In this document: positions 47,657-57,230 of the stretch, one piece after another
Layout: each line of letters opens with the position of its first letter
Numbering within the stretch: position 1 is the stretch's first letter
DNA from: Sulfolobus islandicus Y.N.15.51
GTDB lineage: Archaea > Thermoproteota > Thermoprotei_A > Sulfolobales > Sulfolobaceae
Assembly: GCF_000022485.1 (NCBI RefSeq)
Contig: NC_012623.1
Coordinates: 1,824,501-1,888,500, forward strand
Reading direction: 5' to 3'
DNA length: 64,000 bases
The notes under the pieces: model-generated
Told to the model about the DNA's origin: nothing
Databases searched by the model: none
The model's input: the letters and a program-made list of their open reading frames with translations, nothing else
Position numbers and translations under genes: made by a program

Positions 47657-47844
47657 GTATACAATTATGTATTCATAATTAAAAACTTTACTGGATATAA
47701 TAGACCTATTTTAGGTGAATGAAAGAATGGTATTAAGATTGTGTATAAATAATGATATTTATTAAATATAGTTGTTTCAATATAAATACTTATATTGAAA
47801 AAAGATTTTAATTATATGTGAACAATCTTAACTTTGATTGAAAA

Positions 47845-48693
47845 ATGGAACCCGTAATAACCCACTTCCTTAACCTCTTTCAATATGAGGCAGTAGGGGA
47901 AGGTTCATATAAGATTAAGAGGATTCAAAGTATTTTGAAGTTGATCCAAAAAGGAGAAATTATAGAACTTGGAAAGACAGTAAAGAACGGTCTATATTAT
48001 TTCGCCCACGGTCCAGTTTACATAAGTAAACAGTTACATTATGATGATGCTAAAAGAAGATATAGGGATTTGGATATACCGGAGGGAACAGGCTTCGCTA
48101 ATGTTAGGCTGAGTATGTGTGATCATACCGGTACTCATATAGATGCGTTGAATCACGTATCTGAAAAAGGTAAACTGTTCGGAGGAATTGATATAAAGAC
48201 CATGAGGGCTGATGTGGATGGATATAAGGATTTGGATATTACCACAATACCTCCAATAATTACTAGGGCTATCTTCTTCGATGTTTCTGATATAGGCTTA
48301 GAAAGGGAGGTTACAAGTGAAGACTTACAAAAGAGGTTAAAGGTTAACGTGGAGAAGGGGGATGCAGCTATTATATATACGGGTTTTAGTAAAGACGGTG
48401 CTGAAGAAGAGCTTGGAATAGGTTTAGATGCTGCTAAATGGTTAGTTAGTAAGGGTTTTGGATTGGTGGGGAGCGATTCACCAAGGACTGAATACGTAAT
48501 AAATGGAAGTAAAAGTTACTTACCAGTTCATAGGTATTTAATTGCTGAAAACGGAATACCTATCATAGATAATATGTATTTAGAGGCGCTGGCTAAGTTA
48601 CTGGTGGGCAAGCAGGAGTTCGTGTTAATAGTATTGCCACTTAGATTAAGTGGAGCTACAGCATCTCCGTTAAATCCCATAGCCTTGCTTTAA
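47845..48693 (+). CDS. Cyclase family hydrolase (kynurenine formamidase-like)
   Basis: A 282-residue protein with the metal-binding motif H94-T-G-T-H98-x-D100-x3-H104 of the cyclase/formamidase family and the C-terminal GSDSPRTEY segment. Members hydrolyse cyclic amides, N-formylkynurenine or isatin. Divergent from the aldehyde dehydrogenase; the 188-bp gap between them is A+T-rich. The neighbouring homogentisate dioxygenase hints at aromatic degradation. Substrate unknown. Confidence 0.82.
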   Translation: MEPVITHFLNLFQYEAVGEGSYKIKRIQSILKLIQKGEIIELGKTVKNGLYYFAHGPVYISKQLHYDDAKRRYRDLDIPEGTGFANVRLSMCDHTGTHIDALNHVSEKGKLFGGIDIKTMRADVDGYKDLDITTIPPIITRAIFFDVSDIGLEREVTSEDLQKRLKVNVEKGDAAIIYTGFSKDGAEEELGIGLDAAKWLVSKGFGLVGSDSPRTEYVINGSKSYLPVHRYLIAENGIPIIDNMYLEALAKLLVGKQEFVLIVLPLRLSGATASPLNPIALL

Positions 48694-48734
48694 TTTTTGA
48701 AAATTAAAATTTATTATAAAAAATTTTTATATGA

Positions 48735-49760
48735 TTAATCAGCGAAGTCCAGCGAAATTCCTTTCTCTTCTAGATGTTTAGCTACCTTTTCTCTTATTTT
48801 AGTTAAAACGTCAATGACCATATCATATGGTTTCATTCCGTAATCTACTAAGAACATAATCCTACTCGGTTTAGCTAATTTGTATATCTTATAGATTTGA
48901 TTTGCAACATCTTCTGGACTACCGAATAGTAATAGCCCGCTACCATATAATTCATCAAGTGTTCTTCTCTTAGCGTAAAGTCTTGAGAATACATATCTAT
49001 GAAGGTACTCTTTAGAAGTCTCAACTGCGTCATGGAATGAGTTAGCTACGTGTGTGTGGAAAGAAAGGGATAACTCTTTTTCCTCAGTTTTGCTCTCTTT
49101 AAGACCTTCTCTGAAGGAATTTACAACTGGCATTATATCATCGATCTTATCTACTGTGGCATATGGTATCATTATTAAGTTAAATCCCTTCTTTCCTACA
49201 TGGTACGCAGCTTCAGCTCTAAGTACTGCTATCCATATGGGGGGATGAGGTTTTTGCATTGGTAATACATTTATTCCTATATTTTCGTATTTAAAATACT
49301 TCCCGTTAACAGTAATCTTCTCACCTCTCATTAGCTTAATGATTATGTCTAGGGCTTCATCGAATATCTCTCTTTTAGCCTCAGGGGGGACGTTAAAGCC
49401 GGTAAATTCGTGTTTTAAATACCCGCTACCTACTGCTAAATTTAATCTTCCCTTAGAGAGAGTGTCTAATAACGAATATTCTTCAGCCACTTGTATGGGA
49501 TTTCTGAAGACTATTGTGGAAACTGCTGGTCCTAATCTTATTCTGCTAGTTCTACTCGCTAAATACGTTAAATATATTGGGGCTGATGGGACTATTCCGT
49601 AATCTATGAAGTGGTGTTCTGCTATCCAAACACCTCTATATCCTAATTTTTCAGCATATTCCACTTCCCTAGCTATTTGTTCGTAATATTCTCCCTTTGA
49701 AATACCCGAATCTGGGTGATAGTCTACAACCCAAAATAACTCTGGTTTTATTTTATCCAT
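48735..49760 (-). CDS. LLM-class flavin-dependent oxidoreductase (luciferase-like)
   Basis: About 341 residues with a TIM-barrel luciferase-like fold: AEKLGYRGVWIAEHHF (substrate/flavin loop), GRLNLAVGSGYLKHEF, and PHPPIWIAVLRAEAA. It uses reduced flavin (FMNH2 or F420) supplied by another enzyme. The frame extends eight codons further up, but the second of two adjacent methionines (49760) aligns best with the family start. Convergent with the cyclase gene, divergent from homogentisate dioxygenase. Confidence 0.85.
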   Translation of the reverse strand: MDKIKPELFWVVDYHPDSGISKGEYYEQIAREVEYAEKLGYRGVWIAEHHFIDYGIVPSAPIYLTYLASRTSRIRLGPAVSTIVFRNPIQVAEEYSLLDTLSKGRLNLAVGSGYLKHEFTGFNVPPEAKREIFDEALDIIIKLMRGEKITVNGKYFKYENIGINVLPMQKPHPPIWIAVLRAEAAYHVGKKGFNLIMIPYATVDKIDDIMPVVNSFREGLKESKTEEKELSLSFHTHVANSFHDAVETSKEYLHRYVFSRLYAKRRTLDELYGSGLLLFGSPEDVANQIYKIYKLAKPSRIMFLVDYGMKPYDMVIDVLTKIREKVAKHLEEKGISLDFAD

Positions 49761-49847
49761 CATATTTATTTTTAAGTATATCAAAATAAATGTTTCATAG
49801 AAACGTTTCGATTATATACTTAAATACTTAGGTTAAAAGATTATATT

Positions 49848-51002
49848 ATGGTATTCTATTATAGGCAAGGTGAAGTTCCAAAGAAGAGGCATACTGTTTT
49901 CATGAAGGATAATTTGTTGTTAAGAGAGGAAGTGTTTGGTTTAAATGGATTTAGTGGTAGATATTCCCTCCTTTATCACTTAAATCCGCCTACTAGAATA
50001 GTGAAGGTCGGAGAATGGAGAAATAGTGTAATTGAGGAATGGAAGGACGCTGGATATAAACATCATAAGCTTTCCACGAGTAAATTGAGGAAGTCTAATG
50101 ATGTATTTTTAGATAGGATTCCCCTAATTTTTAATAAGGACGTTATTATATCTTACGCTAAGGTGGATGAGGGGGAGAGTAAATTATTTTATAGGAATGC
50201 TGATTTCGATGAAGTTTATTACATTCAGGAGGGAGAAGCTGAATTTAGGAGCGTTTTCGGAAGCATAGAATTGGTGCAGGGAGATTATTTAGTTATTCCC
50301 AGAGGGACTACTTATACGTTTAATTTTAAAAGATATTCGGAACTTCTCATAGTAGAGGGTAGGCAAGTTGAAATACCTAGACAGTACAGAAATGATTACG
50401 GACAATTAATTGAAGGTTCGTTCTATTATAATAGGGATATTAAATTACCCAATTTAAAGACGTTTAATGAGAAAGGGGATTATAACTTAGTAGTAAAAAC
50501 TTCTCAAGGCTTCCAATCTATTACTTTAGACTATCATCCCTTTGATGTTATAGGGTGGGACGGATATCTTTATCCATTTGCGTTAAACGTTTACGATTTA
50601 GAGCCAATTACTGGTAAGCTACACCAGCCTCCAACAGTATATACGACTTTCACGGCTAATAATTTCGTAATATGTACTTTTGTTCCTAGACTATTTGATT
50701 ACCATCCTAATTCTGTCCCAATATCTTATTATCACGATAATGTGGACGCAGACGAGGTACTATTTTACTCTTCTGGGCAATTCATGAGTAGGAGGGGAAT
50801 TTCAAAAGGAGATATAACGCTACATAGGGGTGGGCATGTTCACGGTCCTCAACCTGGAGCTGTTGAATCGAGTTTAAGTAAAAGGGGAAGTTATAACGAT
50901 GAAGTTGCAGTAATGGTGGAAACTCAGAGGAGAGTTAAGTTAACGAATTACGCTAAAGAGGTGGATGATCCTTCATATCCTTTGTCATGGTATATCCCAT
51001 AA
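49848..51002 (+). CDS. hmgA: Homogentisate 1,2-dioxygenase
   Basis: A 384-residue cupin dioxygenase. Typical family segments are the opening YYRQGEVPKKRHTVF, the N-terminal cupin (YYIQEGEAEFRSVFGSIELV), DVIGWDGYLYPFALN, and the C-terminal iron site with DADEVLFYSSG and HRGGHVHGPQPG (H, E, H ligands). It opens the ring of homogentisate from tyrosine or phenylacetate-type aromatics. No maleylacetoacetate isomerase or fumarylacetoacetase is adjacent. An HTH_10 regulator follows 32 bp downstream. Confidence 0.85.
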   Translation: MVFYYRQGEVPKKRHTVFMKDNLLLREEVFGLNGFSGRYSLLYHLNPPTRIVKVGEWRNSVIEEWKDAGYKHHKLSTSKLRKSNDVFLDRIPLIFNKDVIISYAKVDEGESKLFYRNADFDEVYYIQEGEAEFRSVFGSIELVQGDYLVIPRGTTYTFNFKRYSELLIVEGRQVEIPRQYRNDYGQLIEGSFYYNRDIKLPNLKTFNEKGDYNLVVKTSQGFQSITLDYHPFDVIGWDGYLYPFALNVYDLEPITGKLHQPPTVYTTFTANNFVICTFVPRLFDYHPNSVPISYYHDNVDADEVLFYSSGQFMSRRGISKGDITLHRGGHVHGPQPGAVESSLSKRGSYNDEVAVMVETQRRVKLTNYAKEVDDPSYPLSWYIP

Positions 51003-51034
51003 ATCTTTTATACTTATATTTATTAAACTAAATT

Positions 51035-51682
51035 ATGGAAAAATTTTCAGTATTGTCAATTCACCTTTTTCATCCAGGATGTTGGACTTCTATAACGGAT
51101 AAATATGAGGTTAACGTTAAACTCATATCCCAAAACTTCAGTGACGACGATTTCTTTTCGTCAAGGGTTCTAATATTAGGTAGGGATACTAAGAAGTTAA
51201 TTAATGAGATGAGGACTTCGAAAAGCGTTAAGGTAATTAAGGTATACTCAATGGATAGAGGAGCCTTCTTAGTAGACTTTATTTACCCTAAAAGGAACGC
51301 GATTTCTAATTTAATTCATGAAACAGAATCCATTGTAGTATCCCATAGGATCGTAGATGGTACTGAAAAGTGGAAAATTGTTGCTAATGTTTCTTTTATA
51401 CCTAAGATTTTAGAGAGCTTAGAAAGAACTTCGAATTTAATAAATTTTAAAGAAATTAAATTAAGTGAGTTACGGAAGTTGATGAGTAAATTAACTGATA
51501 GAAATCTGGAAATACTTAAGATAGCATATGAAAGAGGGTTATTTGATTACCCTAGGCAGTGTAAGTTAACTTCGATAAGTAATGAAATAGGGATTAAGCC
51601 AAATACCCTTTTATATCACATAAGGAAAGCTGAGAAGTTATTATTGGAAATTTTATTAGATGAGTATTATAGCTTATTATGA
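51035..51682 (+). CDS. HTH_10 (Bat-like) transcriptional regulator
   Basis: A 215-residue protein with the C-terminal HTH_10: LTDRNLEILKIAYERGLFDY then KLTSISNEIGIKPNTLLYHI. The N-terminal domain (LFHPGCWTSITDKY and on) resembles the signal domain of archaeal regulators tied to small-molecule or metabolite sensing. It is in the same direction as the dioxygenase upstream and overlaps the following lactonase frame, so it probably regulates this small aromatic/lactone cluster. Confidence 0.82.
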   Translation: MEKFSVLSIHLFHPGCWTSITDKYEVNVKLISQNFSDDDFFSSRVLILGRDTKKLINEMRTSKSVKVIKVYSMDRGAFLVDFIYPKRNAISNLIHETESIVVSHRIVDGTEKWKIVANVSFIPKILESLERTSNLINFKEIKLSELRKLMSKLTDRNLEILKIAYERGLFDYPRQCKLTSISNEIGIKPNTLLYHIRKAEKLLLEILLDEYYSLL

Positions 51683-51717
51683 AAACAAATTTAAACCACA
51701 AAACTAATAAAAGAAAT

Positions 51718-52527
51718 ATGAGCGTAAATAAAATCTATCTTCTCGATCATGGTAAAATAAGTGCAGATTTAGCGTGGTTTTTACCAACGTTCATGACTGA
51801 AGAGGAAATGAAAAACCCTAAGCCGAGGAGTTGGATAGATGTTAGCGTTATGAGCGCTGTTATAGAACATAAAGACGGGATAATACTTTTTGATACTGGC
51901 ATATCAGAGAAGGTAAAGGAGAAATGGCCACAAATAGCTCTCAGTGCCTTCCCGGTCACGAAATTTTCTGATGAAAATAGAATGGAAAACCACCTGAGAC
52001 AAATAGGACTTAAACCAGAGGATATTCACTTTATAGTATTTTCTCATTTACATTTAGATCACACTGGGAATTTAGATCTTTTCAGAAGTGCGAAACCAGC
52101 GGTAATAGTCCATGAAAAGGAATTGAAATACTCGTTATTAAACGTATGGTTAAATAAGCCAGTCCCATATTTACTTAAGGACCTCGAAATATTAAGGGAG
52201 ATGAATGTAGTCCCAATGTCAGCTGATTACCTAGAGTTATTACTGGGAGTCGAATTATACTTGTTCGGTGGACACACCCCTGGATCCATCATCTTAAAGG
52301 TCAGAACTCAAAATGATAATAATTACATATTTACGGGAGACTTCATACATCTCCCTGACGAATTGGATTTCGAAAGTAAGGGATGGCTTTTAGGAAACGC
52401 GGAAGAATATTATACTAGAATAAGGTTACTTAAAGCACTAATGAAGTTACCGAGAACTAACGTTATAATAACTCACGATCCTAAATTATGGGATAAGTAT
52501 CCTAAAGCTCCCAAGGAGTTAAAATGA
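51718..52527 (+). CDS. Metallo-beta-lactamase-fold hydrolase, AHL-lactonase-like
   Basis: About 269 residues with the zinc motif SHLHLDHTG, GGHTPGS and TGDFIH, and the same C-terminal WDKYPKAPK as the paralogue at 4428-5243 (NTYPKAPK). The frame is open from an upstream ATG at 51679 overlapping the regulator's stop; I prefer 51718 because MSVNKIYLLDHGKISAD aligns with the N-terminus of the paralogue. Probably co-expressed with the HTH_10 regulator. Hydrolyses a lactone; which one is not known. Confidence 0.8.
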   Translation: MSVNKIYLLDHGKISADLAWFLPTFMTEEEMKNPKPRSWIDVSVMSAVIEHKDGIILFDTGISEKVKEKWPQIALSAFPVTKFSDENRMENHLRQIGLKPEDIHFIVFSHLHLDHTGNLDLFRSAKPAVIVHEKELKYSLLNVWLNKPVPYLLKDLEILREMNVVPMSADYLELLLGVELYLFGGHTPGSIILKVRTQNDNNYIFTGDFIHLPDELDFESKGWLLGNAEEYYTRIRLLKALMKLPRTNVIITHDPKLWDKYPKAPKELK

Positions 52528-52904
52528 TTTTCATCTAATTATATTGCTGATTACAACAATTATTATTTTTACTTTGATATTTGCGAAGTGTTAATTATTT
52601 TAGCTTAATATTTTTCATGACTTTGGTCTTATATTAACTTATAGTTAAATAGTTATAGATTATTATATTCAAATTTCATAAATAATTCTTATTATCTTTA
52701 TAATTACAGTTTTTATAACGGATTAAAGGGCATATTGGGCTAAGTTTAAGAGGGAAACATATTATACTCTACACATTATTTGGGAGTGTTCTCATGTAGT
52801 CATCTTATTCGATATTGTTTAGAAAAATTATATCAAATTTTCTCTACTATACTGTACTCCCTTCAAGTAAGCCTCATTCAAGGGAGTCCTCTCCCTTGAA
52901 TAAA
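52528..52904. other. Gene-free interval ending in a strong hairpin
   Basis: No gene. Bases about 52802-52858 are loosely similar to 8104-8160 (both with GATATTGTTTA), meaning unknown. The right end carries a perfect hairpin and then the decayed ISC1173-like element. Confidence 0.4.
52876..52901. repeat. Perfect hairpin next to the ISC1173-like remnant
   Basis: ATTCAAGGGAG (52876-52886), loop TCCT, CTCCCTTGAAT (52891-52901): an 11-bp perfect stem. It lies at the 3' end of the leftward transposase remnant, so it may be an IS end structure or a terminator. Confidence 0.5.
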
Positions 52905-53754
52905 TTACAAGGTGCATAACGTTCAACAAGGCAAGACTATAATCAACCATTCACTCCTATTGACGACCTTAGTATCCCTAGCCAACATAGCCAAGTGAGA
53001 CCTACAGTAAGAATTATAACTCTCGATAGTGTAAGCGTACTTCTTGCTAGTAACGTGATTATCAAGAACTTGATAAATACAATAATCATCAGTATAATTA
53101 ACCTCACTCTTAGGAAACGTCATAGGAAAAGTCCTATAATCCCTATCGCCATGAAGAAAGGTGAACCATCAACCAAAGCAGTCCAAATCCAAAGATTCTC
53201 TCTTAGGACCATGCCTAACACGAACGTAAGTCCAACTCTCATCAAGTATCGTGAATTTTGAAGTAAAATTCTTTAGTTTTGAAAGACTGATATACCAACG
53301 TATGCCTTTATCCCTGCTCTCTTTATCAAACTGCTGTAGTTAATGGTCTTCCTTCAACCTTAGATATTCCCCTCATGCTCATCCTGTTCAGATACTCCTT
53401 CAAGATTCTTTCTTTTTGTTTCTTGTCCAGCTTGTGATTAACGTGGTAAAACGTTTTTCCGCACGTTTTACAGTTGTACTTTGTTTTTCCCCTAGATGAT
53501 CCGTTCTTTATTATTTTATTTGAGTTGCACGATGGACATGTTGGTCTTTCTTCTTCTTTTTAGTGTAGTGTTGATGGTGTTATTCCTAGTTTCATTATTT
53601 GCACTCCTAGAAGGTATGGTGCTATAGCGAGTGCAAGGTCTTCTAACTTGTACTTTCTAGGCTTAAGATTTAAATTTCTTAGAATCAGAAGTATTAATTG
53701 TGCAAGGGTTACGAGGTTCATTGAGTCCCTACAAAAATCTCGTAATTCTTGCAC
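52905..53754 (-). pseudogene. IS1-family (ISC1173-like) transposase remnant
   Basis: Protein-like pieces in several frames on the minus strand: a start near 53754 (MQELRDFCRDSMNLV then KPRKYKLEDLALAIAPYLLG), a zinc ribbon RPTCPSCNSNKIIKNG and YNCKTCGKTFYHVNH with MSMRGISKVEGR (about 53550-53350), and a C-terminal part YTIESYNSYCRSHLAMLARD then TKVVNRS (about 53020-52960). The order zinc ribbon, helix-turn-helix, catalytic part is that of IS1-type transposases, and the two-part layout recalls ISC1173. Many stops and shifts, so inactive. Confidence 0.65.
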
Positions 53755-53763
53755 ATAAATGTT

Positions 53764-54078
53764 CTAGAAGTAATTTTTACGCCATTCTAATAATTTCGCA
53801 TTTAGCTCTCGAATAAGATGACTGCATAAGAAGACTCCCATTTGTTTTTCTTTCTCAGCTTTTCTCGGTCTTCCCGATCTGGGCTTGTCTCTTAGTCCAT
53901 CAAGACCTTCTTTCTTGTACTTGCCAACCCACAATTTTATTGTGGAATAACCCTTGTTCAGCATTTTCGAAACTTCCTTCTCCGATTTACCGTCAACTAA
54001 GTGCAACTTTACTGCGAGAATCCTCTCCTTAATCCTAGCGTCCTTCTCTTCCTCATAAGCTTGAACCAAATCTTCCAT
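53764..54078 (-). pseudogene. IS630-type (ISC1048-like) transposase fragment, N-terminal helix-turn-helix part
   Basis: Residues 1-75 (EERILAVKLHLVDGKSEKEV-type sequence with KSEKEVSKMLNKGYSTIKLW and GLDGLRDKPRSGRPRKAE) form the helix-turn-helix plus GRPRK hook that begins IS630-family transposases. The last 30 residues (MGVFLCSHLIRELNAKLLEW) do not continue into the catalytic D-D-E domain, so the element has an internal deletion or was cut by its neighbour. It ends 10 bp from the ISC1173-like remnant. Confidence 0.6.
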
Positions 54079-54086
54079 AATTCAAT

Positions 54087-54413
54087 TTGGTAATACTATT
54101 CTATAAACTTTTTGGAAATACTAACACAACTGCTAGAATAGTAGTTGAAATTAGAGTTTATGACATACCCGTATTAACTGGTAACTCACTAAAGCATTGG
54201 CATTCAGTCTATCTTGCTGAAGTCTATATAACATTAGGTGGTAAACATGCTAATGAATTATGTAAAGCTGGAATTGGATTCAGAGGATATAAACTAGAAT
54301 CAACATTAGATGATACAAAGGCTGCAACATCAGAGAATGAAGCGATTGAAGACGTATGTAATGATATACACGGTTTTCTAATTACCATTAAAGGGCAAGG
54401 TAAAATTGGATAA
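54087..54413 (+). pseudogene. Cas7 (Csa2/DevR-type) fragment
   Basis: From about 54114 the frame reads GNTNTTARIVVEIRVYDIPV then LTGNSLKHWHSVYLAEVYIT, ELCKAGIGFRGYK and VCNDIHGFLI. TGNSLKHWH and CDIHGFL are signatures of the Cas7/DevR family N-terminal half. The remaining two thirds of the protein are missing. It is not a piece of the Cas7 in the cassette (59454-60419), which differs clearly ([13 protein letters not shown]). It is oriented opposite to the cassette and lies just outside its 3' end. Confidence 0.7.
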
Positions 54414-54458
54414 TGATAACGTGTGAACTAATAACTTATGAGTAGACTTATGCTGACC

Positions 54459-54587
54459 TACTTTATGGATTTCTTCAATTTTTATCAAAGCTAACGTTAA
54501 GCTTACTTTTAAATCAACGCTTGATTTTGAATTTAAGGAAAATTGATGAGCTTAACATCTTAGAAAATTGAATTAGTCCACAAAGCA
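54459..54587. mobile_element. SM3-like MITE, second copy
   Basis: A 129-bp element sharing its interior with the copy at 26941-27063 (TTTTTATCAAAGCTAACGTT, AAAATTGATGAGCTTA) and its right end GTCCACAAAGCA. The left end has drifted (TACTTTATGG). It is flanked by the 9-bp direct repeat ATGCTGACC (54450-54458 and 54588-54596). It is immediately downstream of the cas6 stop, between the cassette and the cas7 fragment. Confidence 0.88.
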
Positions 54588-54596
54588 ATGCTGACC

Positions 54597-55493
54597 TTAA
54601 CCTTTAAAGTCTGAGGAAGTATATTTACCCTCTTTTTCCTCTATTTTCCTAAACTCCAATCTTATCTCACCAAACCCAATGCCCCTACTTCTTCCTATAC
54701 CCAAGTAAGAAGATGTTAACAAATAATTCAAAGCTCTCCTCTTCAACCTCTCATCTGGAATGTCGAACTCAATCCAACCCATAACACCCCTCGCTTTTCT
54801 TAAATTTCCCTTACTATCCTCACCAATGGCAACGGTAACTGGATGTAAATCATAACCTATAATTCTAGATAAGGCATTAGAAAGAATGCCAAATTTAAAC
54901 GCTCTGACCTCAACTTCCTTCTTCCCAATCAAATTGCAATATACATTATAAGCGTAAGCAACAATTAAGCCAACTGATGGCAAAGTTGAGTAACCCGCAT
55001 CGATTTTCTTATACCTTTCAGAAAGGGAAGGAGGAAGTAAAACCTTAGACGAAAGCAATGTAGGGGAAACAAACCTCACTCTTATATTATCGTTCATGTG
55101 CTTTTCAACCTCTTCCTTTAGCTTCTCAACTTCCACTATTTCTATACTCTCAATCATTATGTGAAATTTGCCATAAACAGTTTCGAAGATACCCTCATCT
55201 GCAACTTCAGACAAAACGTTAGCTTGTGTAGAAAAGGCTATTATTGAGGAAAGCCTGCTTCCCTTGGTTATAGTCTTCAAGTTTCCATTAGTCTGGAAAA
55301 TCCTCCTCTGTTTGAAACCGAGATGGGATATAAAAATTGGTTTGTATTTATCCCTTGATGTAATTAAGTCCTTTAACGAAGGGATTAATTTTCCACTCTG
55401 TATTAAGTATTTTAACACCTTAGATGATGGAGTAGGCAAAATAACGTCTTGTAGAGGGATAACGTTATACCCTATCTTAAAAATTAATGGCAC
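54597..55493 (-). CDS. cas6: Cas6 CRISPR-RNA processing endoribonuclease
   Basis: A 298-residue RAMP protein. The C-terminal glycine-rich loop GIGRSRGIGFGEIRLEF is the family hallmark, and MGWIEFDIP with HPVTVAIGED are typical of Sulfolobales Cas6. It cuts the pre-crRNA inside the repeat, leaving an 8-nt 5' handle. The start is GTG, overlapping the csa4 stop (TAGTG). It is the last gene of the leftward cassette; a MITE follows 10 bp after the stop. Confidence 0.9.
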   Translation of the reverse strand: MPLIFKIGYNVIPLQDVILPTPSSKVLKYLIQSGKLIPSLKDLITSRDKYKPIFISHLGFKQRRIFQTNGNLKTITKGSRLSSIIAFSTQANVLSEVADEGIFETVYGKFHIMIESIEIVEVEKLKEEVEKHMNDNIRVRFVSPTLLSSKVLLPPSLSERYKKIDAGYSTLPSVGLIVAYAYNVYCNLIGKKEVEVRAFKFGILSNALSRIIGYDLHPVTVAIGEDSKGNLRKARGVMGWIEFDIPDERLKRRALNYLLTSSYLGIGRSRGIGFGEIRLEFRKIEEKEGKYTSSDFKG

Positions 55494-56510
55494 TATCCTT
55501 CTCCTCTTATTAACTCTCCATTAACATATGTTGAAATTAACTTAAGATCTCTAACCCTTTCCTCATCTGAGTTTAAGTTCATAATTAAGTCCCTATTGGC
55601 GAAATATAGCAAGTCCTCGAGCCTTTTAGATCCAGTCAAGTACTCATAAATGTAATTTGCTAAAACGATGTATCTTTCTCTCATATTACTACTTATACTT
55701 AATGCATTCCTAGCTATTGCCTCTAACCTTTCACTCAATAGATCCCTCTTTTCCAATAATTTAGTCAAGTCTATGGAGAAGCCTCCATTTATTGTGGTGG
55801 GGTTCTGCCCAGCAGCATCAGAAATGGTATAAATTCTCATCACACTAACGTTGGGATTAGTAACACTACTTACCACCTTTCTAGCTATCCAAAGTCCAAA
55901 GGCAGTCTCTGGCTTTATACCGGGTATAATTCCGTTAACGTTTTGAATCAAACTGTAGAGAATACCCCTCGTTGGAGTAAACACGTTTACTCCTACGTAG
56001 TCACCCTTACTAACCATAGCCTTTCCTAGTCTAGTTAAAACCCACCCAGCAGCAGCTATAATTAGGTAATGTGGCTCTACTTCCAGTTTCACCCTTCTAG
56101 TTCTCTCCACCATTCCCGGTGATCTTCCAAACTGATAAAACTCAGGCTTTACAAAGGATGGCGCACTTACTTCCTCACACTCCTTCACTTGTGAGAAGTT
56201 CTTAAAGACCTCAGATAGAGCTACAGTCGTGGGGAAATTATAACATTTTAACGTCTCTGTCCAAGGGTTCTTGTCATTTCCGCTTAAAGGTAAAATTACG
56301 TTTGACGTAGTGGTCTCCCCTTCCTCTCCCTTTTTCTTTTTTGCCTTGCCTCTCCTCTCCGCTGCCGCATCCTCATTATTTTTAGCTATCTTATAAGCTA
56401 AGTTCAGTACATTTCTTAACTCGTCATCGTCTATTTCCACTTTATTATTGTATATAGATGAATTCTCTGCTTCCGTTGCGACCTGAATTATGTAATTATC
56501 TCCAAATATA

Positions 56511-56530
<20 letters not shown>
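55493..56530 (-). CDS. csa4: Csa4/Cas8a2, large-subunit-type protein of type I-A Cascade
   Basis: A 345-residue protein specific to type I-A, found here in its usual place between cas3'' and cas6. It has a basic linker rich in K (about residues 58-68, AAAERRGKAKKKKGEEG) and a hydrophobic central part (HYLIIAAAGWVLTRLGKAM). In type I-A it acts in the interference complex for target recognition and Cas3 recruitment. The identification rests on sequence character plus operon order. It overlaps cas3'' by 20 bp. Confidence 0.82.
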
Positions 56531-57226
<696 letters not shown>

Positions 57227-57230
<4 letters not shown>

